A stretch of DNA of 9,294 nt from Caulobacteraceae bacterium (lineage in GTDB: Bacteria > Pseudomonadota > Alphaproteobacteria > Caulobacterales > Caulobacteraceae), in assembly GCA_030151985.1 (NCBI GenBank), contig JASLDZ010000071.1, positions 1 through 9,294 on the forward strand. Direction: 5' to 3'. The position numbers were made by a program, and so were the translations under genes. Positions 1 to 6,329 of the stretch are shown one piece after another. Within the stretch, counting starts at the first letter, position 1. Each line of letters begins with the position of its first letter. A model generated the notes under the pieces. It saw only the letters and a list, made by a program, of their open reading frames with translations, ran no database searches and was not told the origin of the DNA.

Positions 1-1377
1 GGCGGCCGCGGCCGCCTCGGCCTCGCGACGGGCCTGCAGCAGCTCGGACTCCAGCCGCTTCCGGGCGGTGATGTCGCGGGCGATGTCCACGAAGCCGGTG
101 GCGAGGCCCCCCGCGTCGAGGTTCAGCTGCGGGTTGCTCTCGAGCCAGATCCAGGCGCCGTCGCTGCGGCGCAGGCGGTACTCGACCGGCCGGCCCGCCG
201 TCCGCGCGCCGCTGGCGAGGTCGGCGAAGGCCTCGCGCATGCCGGGCAGGTCGTCGGAATGGACCAGCGGCGCGATGGAGCGGCCGACGAAGTCCTCGGC
301 GCAATAGCCGGTGACCGCCGTCACCGCCGGCGACATGTACTGCAGGGCGCCCTGCATGTCGGTCGTGACGATGATGTCGCTCGCGGTGTCGGCGAGCAGG
401 CGGTAGCGCCCTTCGCTCTCCGCTGCCGCCGCCTCGGCCCGTGCAGCGCGTGCGGCCTCGGCTTCCGCCGCGCGACGTCCGCGCAGCTCGCGCGAACGCA
501 GCGCCGCCACGGGGATGCTGCTGAAGAGGGCGGTCACGAGGAACAGCTGCAGCAGGAGCTCGTGGTGCAGGTCGCCCCCCCGCATCAGCACGATCGGCCC
601 GACGCCCCGCACCGTCGCCGCGATCGCCACGACCGAGATGAACAGCACGCCGGCCGCCGCGCCCGCGACGCCCATCTCCAGCGCGACCATCAGGAGCACC
701 GGCGGGATCAGGAACAGGACGGGCGCGGCCGACTGGCTGAAGACCAGTATCGAGCAGCCCGCCAGCGCCGCGAAGGACGCAGGCGCCCGCCAGGTGAGCG
801 AGGTGCGGGTCAGGTGCTCGCGCCAGCGGCTCAGGATCAGCAGGCAGGGGGTGGCCAGGAGCAGGCTCAAGGGGTGTCCGAGCGCCCAGGTGGTCAGCGT
901 CGGCGCCAGCGCGTCTCCCCGGATCGCGCGCAGGAGGCCCGCGGCCACCGGCGCCGCCGCGAGCGTGGAGGCCGAAGCCACCCCGGCCAGCAGCGCGAGG
1001 TCCCGCGCCCGGTCCATCCGGACCTCCGCGCCCAGGAGCCGCCGCAGCACCACCGCGCTCGCCAGGTATTCAATGGCGTTGCCGATCGCATAGGCGAAGG
1101 CCGCGGCCGGCTGGGTGAACAGGCCGCCGCCGATCGCGAGGTTGGCGGCGAAGCAGGCGCCGACGATGGCGGGCCAGCGGCGCGTGCGGGCGCGCAGCAG
1201 GGCGGCGAGCGCTATGGCGTTGGAGACCCATATCGGCGCCACCCGCGCCTCGTCGTGGGGGAGCGACGCGCAGAACGCTCCGCCGACGTAGAAGCCCGCG
1301 CCGATCGCCAGGGCCAGAAGGACGGGTCTCGTCGAGAGCCTTTGGAGACGGGGAGCGGCCCCAGCGCGGTTCGCCAT
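1..1377 (-). CDS. MASE1-PAS membrane sensor protein, probable histidine kinase (C-terminus beyond left edge)
   Basis: The visible 459 residues are the N-terminal part of an integral-membrane signalling protein. Residues about 20-290 are a chain of hydrophobic helices with the MASE1 pattern: a short first helix, the APIWVSNAIALAALLR segment, and a last LLLQLFLVTALFSSIPVAAL helix leading into an Ala/Glu/Arg coiled coil. A PAS domain follows at about 320-440, starting ESEGRYRLLADTASDIIV and ending in the usual GFVDIARDITARKRLE linker. The last visible residues form a second coiled coil (LLQARREAEAAAAA), which in this family normally runs into a HisKA-type kinase core. The output domain lies outside the window, so kinase is inferred; a diguanylate cyclase or phosphodiesterase output is possible. 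The ATG at 1377 is the first good start and places the first helix correctly, but no strong ribosome binding site is seen. The gene begins 79 bp after the popA-like gene on the same strand and may share its transcript. Confidence 0.85.
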   Translation of the reverse strand, partial: MANRAGAAPRLQRLSTRPVLLALAIGAGFYVGGAFCASLPHDEARVAPIWVSNAIALAALLRARTRRWPAIVGACFAANLAIGGGLFTQPAAAFAYAIGNAIEYLASAVVLRRLLGAEVRMDRARDLALLAGVASASTLAAAPVAAGLLRAIRGDALAPTLTTWALGHPLSLLLATPCLLILSRWREHLTRTSLTWRAPASFAALAGCSILVFSQSAAPVLFLIPPVLLMVALEMGVAGAAAGVLFISVVAIAATVRGVGPIVLMRGGDLHHELLLQLFLVTALFSSIPVAALRSRELRGRRAAEAEAARAARAEAAAAESEGRYRLLADTASDIIVTTDMQGALQYMSPAVTAVTGYCAEDFVGRSIAPLVHSDDLPGMREAFADLASGARTAGRPVEYRLRRSDGAWIWLESNPQLNLDAGGLATGFVDIARDITARKRLESELLQARREAEAAAAA

Positions 1378-1456
1378 GCCGCAGCGTCGCCCACGAACGG
1401 CGAATTTCGGATTAATCCCGCGCCCGCCCTCGATCGCCCCAGGCGCCGGTCGAGCG

Positions 1457-2785
1457 TCAGACCGCCTTCGCCAGCGAGCGGGCGGCGGCGCGTTCGAGCG
1501 CGGCGGCGGGGGTCTCGTCGCGGCGCACCTCGGCCGCGCCCACGTCGAAGTCCACGGTGAAGGGGGCCTCGCCCTCCTCGGACTCGAAGGCGGTGCAGGC
1601 GATCACCGCGGCGATGCGCTGGGCGGCAGACCGTGCGGCGGCTTCATCGGCGGCGGGCAGGGCGAGGGCGAAGACGTCCGGTCCGAGCCGGGCGGCGGTG
1701 TCCTCCGCGCGCACGAGCCGGCCCAGCATGGCGCCGATCTGCGGCGTGGCGCGGTCCAGCGCGCCCGAGCCGCGGAAGCGCCCGAGGTTGGGGCTCGACA
1801 GCCGCATCACCGCCACCGCCAGCCGCCGGCGCCGTCCCGCCGCCTGCGCCAGCCGCGACAGGTGGGCGGCGAACAGGTCGCGGGTGAACAGCCCCGTCGC
1901 CGCGTCCAGGAGGCCGGAGGCGCGCGCCCGTTCCAGCGTCTCGCGGATGGCGGTCTCGCGGCGGTGCGTGCGGGCCAGCGCCACGACGCGCGCGGCGGTC
2001 TCGGCTTCCGGCGTGCCGGCGGCGGCGACGTCGGACAGGCCGCGCCCGAACGCCTCCGCCAGCGCCACGTCCGCCCCCTCGCGAAGGTAGAGCAGGGTTG
2101 GGATGTGGTAGAGGCGGGTGTTGCGCCGCATGCCGCCCGCGATCGACAGCGCCTCGGCGTGCGTCTCGCCGGCCCACAGCACCACCGCGTCGAACCGGCT
2201 TTCGTGCAGGTAGTCGAAGGCGGTGTAGGCGCTGAAGGCGGCCACCACCTCCGCGCCCTGCTCCGACAGGGCGTGGCGCAGCGCCAGGAACTTGGGCGCG
2301 GGCTCCCCCACGGTCAGCACCCGCACGGGCCGCGCGTCGGGGGAGGGCGCGGGCAGGGTGCGGCCGTGGGCGGCGAAGGTCTCGGCGCGGAGCGCGACCT
2401 CCTCCTCCGCCACCGCCGCCCGCAGCAGGCTCTCCAGCCGCATCGCCGTCTGCTGCGGGTGGAGCGGCGGCGACAGCGCGAGGTCGAAGCCCAGCGCCTC
2501 CAGCGCCGCCTCGGGCTTGCCGATCGCCAGGATCGGCAGCCGCCGGGCGGGGTCGATCGCGCGTAGCCGCGGCGGCAGCGCCAGGAGGTCGGGGTCGAGG
2601 TCGGCCAGGTCGACGAGCACCGCGTCGAACGGCTGGCGCGCGATCGCCACGATGGCCGAGGGCGCGGAGCGCACGGTCAGCGTACGCCAGCCGCGCGAGT
2701 CCAGCCCCTCGGCCAGCCCGCCCAGCCGCGCGTCGACGGGAGCCGCGAGCAGGACGCGGGGGGTCGTCGGGTCGAACGCCTGCAT
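1457..2785 (-). CDS. popA: PopA-like c-di-GMP effector: receiver-receiver-degenerate GGDEF protein
   Basis: This 442-residue protein has two receiver-like domains (about 10-115 and 155-280) and a C-terminal GGDEF-family domain (about 290-440). The first receiver keeps an Asp at the phosphoacceptor position (FDAVLVDL, Asp59) but lacks the acidic pair and the conserved Lys. The second has no acceptor Asp (FDAVVLWAG). In the GGDEF domain the active-site motif reads GPDVF (368-372), so cyclase activity is unlikely. The inhibitory-site motif RxxD is intact as RAED (359-362), exactly five residues before GPDVF. This combination matches Caulobacter PopA, which binds c-di-GMP through its I-site, goes to the old pole and helps RcdA and CpdR deliver CtrA to ClpXP; PleD shares the architecture but has an intact GGEEF. 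The ATG at 2785 has an AGGCGGGG ribosome binding site; a TTG at 2818 would add 11 residues and is less likely. Identity as PopA rests on architecture and motifs, not on alignment. Confidence 0.75.
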   Translation of the reverse strand: MQAFDPTTPRVLLAAPVDARLGGLAEGLDSRGWRTLTVRSAPSAIVAIARQPFDAVLVDLADLDPDLLALPPRLRAIDPARRLPILAIGKPEAALEALGFDLALSPPLHPQQTAMRLESLLRAAVAEEEVALRAETFAAHGRTLPAPSPDARPVRVLTVGEPAPKFLALRHALSEQGAEVVAAFSAYTAFDYLHESRFDAVVLWAGETHAEALSIAGGMRRNTRLYHIPTLLYLREGADVALAEAFGRGLSDVAAAGTPEAETAARVVALARTHRRETAIRETLERARASGLLDAATGLFTRDLFAAHLSRLAQAAGRRRRLAVAVMRLSSPNLGRFRGSGALDRATPQIGAMLGRLVRAEDTAARLGPDVFALALPAADEAAARSAAQRIAAVIACTAFESEEGEAPFTVDFDVGAAEVRRDETPAAALERAAARSLAKAV

Positions 2786-2907
2786 GATCCCCGCCTGACT
2801 ACGCTCCGACCCTAGCAAGCGGGGGCCGGAGTCGGAACCGGCCTCGTGCGGCGGGCGCGAAAGGCGTGTTATGCGGACGGGCGCGCGCCGCGCCGGGGAG
2901 ATCGTCG

Positions 2908-4044
2908 ATGCCGCAGGGACCGCTCGCGGGGCTGAAGGTGCTGGAGTTCGCGGGCATCGGGCCGGGGCCGTTCGCCTGCATGCTGCTCGCCGACCTGGGC
3001 GCCGACGTGGTGCGCGTGGACCGAACGGGCGGCGCGGGCCGCCTCCCGAAGGACGTCATGGTGCGCGGCCGTCGCTCCGTGTCGCTCGACCTGAAGCAGC
3101 CCGCCGCCATCGCCGCCTGCCTCGACCTGGTCGCCGCCGCCGACGTGCTGGTCGAGGGCTTCCGACCCGGCGTGATGGAGCGGCTGGGGCTGGGGCCGGA
3201 GCCCGCGCTCGCCCGCAATCCGAAGCTGGTCTACGGCCGCATGACGGGCTGGGGCCAGGCGGGGCCGCTGTCGCCCACCGCCGGCCACGACATCGACTAC
3301 CTCGCCGTTTCCGGCGCGCTCGGCGCCATCGGGCTGGAGGACAAGCCGATCCCGCCGCTCAACCTCGTCGCCGATTTCGGCGGCGGGGCGATGTACCTGG
3401 TCATGGGCGTGCTCGCCGCGGTGCTGCACGTGAAGGCGGGCGGCGAGGGGCAGGTGGTCGACGCGGCGATGACCGACGGCGCGGCCTCGCTGACCACCAT
3501 GTCCCACGGCATGCGGGCGGCCGGGATGTGGTCGGACCGGCGGGCCTCGAACCTGCTCGACGGGGGCGCGCCCTTCTACGACACCTACCGCTGCAAGGAC
3601 GGCGGCTGGATCGCGGTGGGCTGCATCGAGCCGCAGTTCTACGCCGCCTTCCTGCAGGGCCTGGGGATCGATCCCGCGAGCCTGCCGCACCAGATGGACA
3701 TGTCGCAGTGGCCGGCCACCAAGGCGCGCTTCGCCGAGGTGATCGCCACCCGCACGCGCGAGGAGTGGGAGGCGGCGTTCGCCGGCGCCGACGCCTGCGT
3801 CGCGCCGATCCTGTCTCTGGGCGAGGCGCCCGCGCATCCGCACAACGTCGCGCGCGAGGCCTTCATCGAGCTTGACGGGGTGGTCCAGCCCGCGCCCGCG
3901 CCGCGCTTCTCGAAGACGCCGGGCGCGGTCCGCTGGGGCGTTCCCCTTCCCGGCGCGCACACCGATGAGGTGCTGCGCGACTGGGGCGTGGCGACGCAGA
4001 CGCTGGGCGCGCTCTCGCCCGCGCCCGAGCCGACCCCGGGCTGA
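2908..4044 (+). CDS. Alpha-methylacyl-CoA racemase-like CoA-transferase family III protein
   Basis: The 378-residue product belongs to the CaiB/BaiF (family III CoA-transferase) superfamily and most closely resembles alpha-methylacyl-CoA racemases, which swap the configuration of 2-methyl-branched acyl-CoAs so that they can enter beta-oxidation in the cytoplasm. The start PLAGLKVLEFAGIGPGPFACMLLADLGADVVRVDR region (shown by its ends here: PLAGLKVLEF, ADLGADVVRVDR) is the nucleotide-binding opening of the family. Racemase signatures follow: GRMTGWGQAGPL, AGHDIDY, NLLDGGAPFYDTY and VGCIEPQFYA. His127, Asp156 and Glu241 stand where the mycobacterial racemase MCR has its catalytic His126, Asp156 and Glu241. 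The ATG at 2908 has a GGGGAG ribosome binding site seven bases upstream and starts right at the domain; an upstream alternative start at 2866 adds a non-conserved stretch. The next gene begins 14 bp after the stop, so the two are probably one operon. The natural substrate (branched fatty acid, sterol side chain or other) cannot be told. Confidence 0.88.
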   Translation: MPQGPLAGLKVLEFAGIGPGPFACMLLADLGADVVRVDRTGGAGRLPKDVMVRGRRSVSLDLKQPAAIAACLDLVAAADVLVEGFRPGVMERLGLGPEPALARNPKLVYGRMTGWGQAGPLSPTAGHDIDYLAVSGALGAIGLEDKPIPPLNLVADFGGGAMYLVMGVLAAVLHVKAGGEGQVVDAAMTDGAASLTTMSHGMRAAGMWSDRRASNLLDGGAPFYDTYRCKDGGWIAVGCIEPQFYAAFLQGLGIDPASLPHQMDMSQWPATKARFAEVIATRTREEWEAAFAGADACVAPILSLGEAPAHPHNVAREAFIELDGVVQPAPAPRFSKTPGAVRWGVPLPGAHTDEVLRDWGVATQTLGALSPAPEPTPG

Positions 4045-4058
4045 GCTCCGCGTCCGCC

Positions 4059-5021
4059 GTGGCCGACGAGCCCCGTCCCCGCCGCGTCACCGCCCCGCCG
4101 AGCGAACTCGGCGTGCGCGCGAGCTGGCGCGTGGTGCGGCGCGCGCTCGGGCGGCTGTGGGGCCGCGACGTGATGCTCTACACCGGCGGCGTCAGCTTCT
4201 TCGCGCTGCTCGCCTTCTTCCCGGCGCTGACCATCCTGGTGGGCCTGTACGGCGCCTTCTCGACGCCCGAGCTCGCCGCGCGGCAGGCGGCGGGGCTGGC
4301 GTTCCTTCTGCCGTACGATGCGCAGGCGCTGTTCACCGACGAGCTGATGCGGCTCTCGACCACGTCCAAGGGCGCGATCTCGCTGCAGAACGGCTTCGCG
4401 CTGGTGGTCGGCCTCTACGCCGCGCACCGGGGGTTCAAGGCGCTGCTGGCGGGGCTCTCCTTCATCCACGAGGAGGACAAGCCGCACGGCTTCGTGCGCT
4501 TCAACCTCATGGCGGCCGTGGTCGCGGTGGCGGCCTTCGCGCTGGTGGCGTTCCTGTCCTTCGCGGTGATCGTGGTGCGGATCGCCACGACCATGCTGAA
4601 CCTGCCGCCGCTGGGCGCGTCGCTCTTCTCCAACGAGTGGACCTGGGCGGCGGGAGGCCTGACCATCGGGCTGACCTTCCTCTACCGCTACGCCATGTCG
4701 AGCGACCCGGTCGGCTGGCGCGCCTCGGCGATCGCGGGGGCGGCGGCCGCCTTCCTGTCGCTGGCGGCGTCGCTGGCGTCGGCGGTCTACGTGGGCCAGA
4801 TCGCCCACCTGGGCGCCACCTACGGCTCCATTGGCGCGGTGGTGGTGTTCCTGGTCTGGCTGTCGTGGAACGTGAACGCGGTGTTCCTGGGCGGCGCGCT
4901 GGCGACCGAGACGGAGATCGCGCTCAAGGCGCTCGACCTGGAGTGGACGGTGCGGGACGGCGCACCACGAACCGCGTCGCCGCCCCGTCCGTCGACGCCT
5001 CCAGCACCTCCAGCCCGTTAG
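4059..5021 (+). CDS. YihY/BrkB-family inner-membrane protein
   Basis: The 320-residue protein has six hydrophobic helices spread over about residues 38-285. It shows the family pattern: a basic amphipathic start (SWRVVRRALGRLWGRDVMLY), the GGVSFFALLAFFPALTILVGLYG first helix (given by its core FFALLAFFPALT), a conserved YGSIGAVVVFLVWLSW stretch near the end, and a closing helix WNVNAVFLGGALATETE. Members were once called ribonuclease BN, an assignment now known to belong to another gene; BrkB was linked to serum resistance and the molecular role is unknown, with transport or envelope functions suggested. The GTG at 4059 is chosen because later ATGs would remove the conserved region before helix 1; its ribosome binding site is weak. 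After ATETEIALKALDLEWTV the last 30 or so residues are a Pro/Ala/Arg tail with no family character. That tail is exactly the part lying opposite tusA and probably only reflects the reverse-strand gene. Confidence 0.85.
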   Translation: MADEPRPRRVTAPPSELGVRASWRVVRRALGRLWGRDVMLYTGGVSFFALLAFFPALTILVGLYGAFSTPELAARQAAGLAFLLPYDAQALFTDELMRLSTTSKGAISLQNGFALVVGLYAAHRGFKALLAGLSFIHEEDKPHGFVRFNLMAAVVAVAAFALVAFLSFAVIVVRIATTMLNLPPLGASLFSNEWTWAAGGLTIGLTFLYRYAMSSDPVGWRASAIAGAAAAFLSLAASLASAVYVGQIAHLGATYGSIGAVVVFLVWLSWNVNAVFLGGALATETEIALKALDLEWTVRDGAPRTASPPRPSTPPAPPAR

Positions 5022-5172
5022 TCCGCGCGAAGTGGGGGATGTCGATCCGCGCCAGCGGGTCGTCGGCCAGCACCGCGACGGTCGCCTCGCCGGGGGCGGC
5101 GGTCTCCAAGGCGCGGCGCAGGCGCAGCGTGGGGACAGGGCAGCGGTGGCCGCGGGCGTCGACCTCGATCAC
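4924..5172 (-). CDS. TusA-family sulfurtransferase (SirA-like)
   Basis: The 82-residue protein has the size and beta-alpha-beta start of TusA-family sulfur carriers. VDARGHRCPVPTLRLRRAL contains the CPxP motif with the sulfur-accepting Cys at residue 11, and LADDPLARIDIPHFARTNG matches the second conserved block (A-DP-a--Di--f). Family members carry a persulfide on this Cys, for tRNA 2-thiouridine synthesis in E. coli and for molybdenum-cofactor or other sulfur transfer elsewhere; no Tus partner gene is nearby, so the acceptor is unknown. The GTG at 5172 is the only start available because an in-frame TAG lies three codons upstream; no clear ribosome binding site precedes it. The gene ends inside the 3' end of the yihY-type gene on the other strand (98 bp overlap). 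The repeat pair at 5195-5325 begins about 22 bp upstream of its start, so any longer leader would include it. Confidence 0.85.
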   Translation of the reverse strand: MIEVDARGHRCPVPTLRLRRALETAAPGEATVAVLADDPLARIDIPHFARTNGLEVLEASTDGAATRFVVRRPAPSTPGRAP

Positions 5173-5194
5173 CTTGCCGTTCTAAGCATCCTCC

Positions 5195-5325
5195 TTCCTC
5201 TCGTCTCCCCCGGACTTGATCCGGGGCCGGGCGTGGTGCGCCTCGACCGCTGACGCGGTCGTCAGACCGTGCGGCACCGACCGCTCGACCCCCGGGTCAA
5301 GCCCGGGGGAGACGGGAGGAAAGCG
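5195..5325. repeat. Paired palindromic intergenic repeat (REP-like), inverted
   Basis: Two similar elements lie in opposite orientation in the tusA/ku divergent region. The left arm (5195-5225) contains CCCCCGGACTTGATCCGGGG; the right arm (about 5289-5323), read on the minus strand, contains CCCCCGGGCTTGACCCGGGG. Both are followed outward by the same CGTCTCC-type flank and a TTCCTC block, so roughly 27 bp match with only three or four differences. Each arm can fold on itself (CCCGGA/TCCGGG around CTTGA) and the two arms can also pair with each other across a 65-bp middle. The middle has its own perfect hairpin GACCGC-TGAC-GCGGTC (5245-5260). This class of sequence is familiar as a dispersed intergenic palindrome in alphaproteobacteria; its copy number in this genome cannot be judged from one window. 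Confidence 0.8.
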
Positions 5326-5354
5326 TAGAGGGCGGGGGGTACGGGGGAGCGGCC

Positions 5355-5380
5355 TGAACGATTCGCTGAGGACTCGCGTT
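5355..5380 (+). promoter_or_regulatory. Candidate EcfG-type (general stress sigma) promoter of ku
   Basis: TGAAC at 5355-5359 and CGTT at 5377-5380 are separated by 17 bases. The alphaproteobacterial general-stress sigma factors (EcfG, RpoE2, Caulobacter SigT) use GGAAC, 16-17 bases, then CGTT, so only the first base departs from consensus. A start about 7 bases after CGTT would leave a leader of some 22 bases before the ku ATG at 5410. Short motif matches arise by chance, so this is a hypothesis. Confidence 0.4.
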
Positions 5381-5397
5381 GGCTCCGCGAACCTCCA

Positions 5398-5402
5398 CGG
5401 AG
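5398..5402 (+). promoter_or_regulatory. Ribosome binding site of ku
   Basis: CGGAG lies seven bases before the ATG at 5410 and supports that start over the upstream open frames. Confidence 0.6.
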
Positions 5403-5409
5403 CCTCGCC

Positions 5410-6276
5410 ATGCCCGCCCGCCCCACCTGGCAGGGCCATCTGCGCCTCAGCCTCGTCACCTGCCCGGTGGCGCTCTACACCGCGACCAGCCGCGCGGGCG
5501 ACGTCTCGTTCAACCTGATCAACCCCAAGACCAACAACCGCATCCGCATGGTCACCACCGACCCGGACACCGGGCCGATCGAACGCTCCAGCCTCGTCAA
5601 GGGCTACGAGGTCGAGAAGAACCGCTACGTCATCCTGACCGAGGACGAGATCCAGTCGGTGCGGCTGGAATCCACCCGCATCATCGACATCGACCGCTTC
5701 GTCGACGCCGACGAGATCGACCGCCTGTACTGGAACGACCCCTACTACCTCGTCCCCTCCAGCGACATCGCCGCCGAGGCGTTCGGCGTGATCCGCGAGG
5801 CGATGGCGAAGACCAACAAGATCGCGCTCGGCCGCGTCGTGCTCCACACCCGCGAGCGCCTGCTGGCGCTGGAGCCCCGCGACAAGGGGATTGTCGCCTG
5901 GTCTCTGCGCACCAGGGGCGAGGTGCGCGCCGCGGGCGAGTATTTCGACGACATCCCCGAGGTGAAGGTCGACAAGGGCATGCTCGACATCGCCGAGAAG
6001 ATCATCGCCCAGCAGGAGGGCGACTTCGACCCCTCCACCTTCAACGACCGCTACGAGGACGCTCTGAAGGCGCTGATCGCGGCCAAGGAGAAGGGGCAGA
6101 AGCCCGTCACCGCCGAGAAGCCGCAGGACACCAAGGTCAGCGACCTGATGGAAGCGCTCCGCGCCAGCCTCCAGCGCGGCGCCGCGCCGTCGCCTCCGCG
6201 CAAGGCCGCGCCCCGCAAGGCGGCGGCGGAGCGCAAGCCCGCCAGACGGCCTGCGGGGCGGCGCAAGGCGGGGTGA
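5410..6276 (+). CDS. ku: Ku, DNA end-binding protein of bacterial non-homologous end joining
   Basis: The 288-residue protein is a bacterial Ku: it forms a homodimer ring that threads onto broken DNA ends and recruits the ligase LigD. The opening WQGHLRLSLVTCPVALYTAT is the standard Ku start (W-G-l-fgLV--PV-ly-A), followed by FNLINPKTNNRIRM, the YEVEKNRYVILTEDEI block, IDRFVDADEIDRLYWNDPYYLVP, and GRVVLHTRERLLALEPRDKGI in the core barrel. The core ends near residue 230 (FNDRYEDALKALIAAK). The remaining tail is rich in Lys, Arg, Ala and Pro (for example PRKAAPRKAAAERKPARRP), like the extended basic C-termini of many bacterial Ku proteins that add DNA contacts. Length is normal for the family. 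No ligD is visible here, so the partner must be elsewhere; alphaproteobacteria often have several ku copies in different loci. The gene stands alone on its strand with its own upstream region and possible stress promoter. Confidence 0.95.
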   Translation: MPARPTWQGHLRLSLVTCPVALYTATSRAGDVSFNLINPKTNNRIRMVTTDPDTGPIERSSLVKGYEVEKNRYVILTEDEIQSVRLESTRIIDIDRFVDADEIDRLYWNDPYYLVPSSDIAAEAFGVIREAMAKTNKIALGRVVLHTRERLLALEPRDKGIVAWSLRTRGEVRAAGEYFDDIPEVKVDKGMLDIAEKIIAQQEGDFDPSTFNDRYEDALKALIAAKEKGQKPVTAEKPQDTKVSDLMEALRASLQRGAAPSPPRKAAPRKAAAERKPARRPAGRRKAG

Positions 6277-6286
6277 GCCCGCCTGC

Positions 6287-6315
6287 TTGTCGGAAGGCGG
6301 CGGCGGGCGTATGTA
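6287..6315 (+). promoter_or_regulatory. Candidate housekeeping promoter of the toxin-antitoxin operon
   Basis: TTGTCG (6287-6292) and TATGTA (6310-6315) are exactly 17 bases apart, the ideal spacing for a sigma-70-type promoter. The predicted start falls near 6322, which is the A of the antitoxin ATG, pointing to a leaderless message. Confidence 0.5.
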
Positions 6316-6329
6316 GTGAGAATGACTAC
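6313..6329. promoter_or_regulatory. Candidate operator of the toxin-antitoxin operon
   Basis: A perfect inverted repeat, GTAGT, seven bases, ACTAC, overlaps the end of the -10 hexamer, the predicted transcription start and the antitoxin start codon. Phd/YefM-type antitoxins repress their own operons by binding palindromes at such positions, so this is a reasonable operator; binding is inferred. Confidence 0.45.

Noticed and set aside
1409..1418. Perfect 10-bp palindrome GGATTAATCC upstream of the sensor gene
   Set aside because: It is a single short palindrome with no matching known site and no promoter elements at good spacing; chance cannot be excluded.
259..1560. 433-codon open frame on the plus strand
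   Set aside because: It lies opposite the MASE1-PAS gene and runs into popA. Its product is a low-complexity Arg/Gly/Gln/His string with no domain, the usual shadow of a high-GC gene.
1376..2566. 396-codon open frame on the plus strand
   Set aside because: It is antisense to the popA-like gene, rich in Arg, Gly, Gln and His, and has no recognisable fold.
2824..2843. GGCCGG-N8-CCGGCC inverted repeat between popA and the racemase gene
   Set aside because: It is short, all G/C and without a T-run; such repeats are frequent in DNA of this composition. No convincing promoter for either gene was found in the divergent region.
2869..4808. Two long minus-strand open frames (363 and 389 codons) opposite the racemase and yihY-type genes
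   Set aside because: Their composition is typical of antisense shadows, while the plus-strand genes have clear family signatures.
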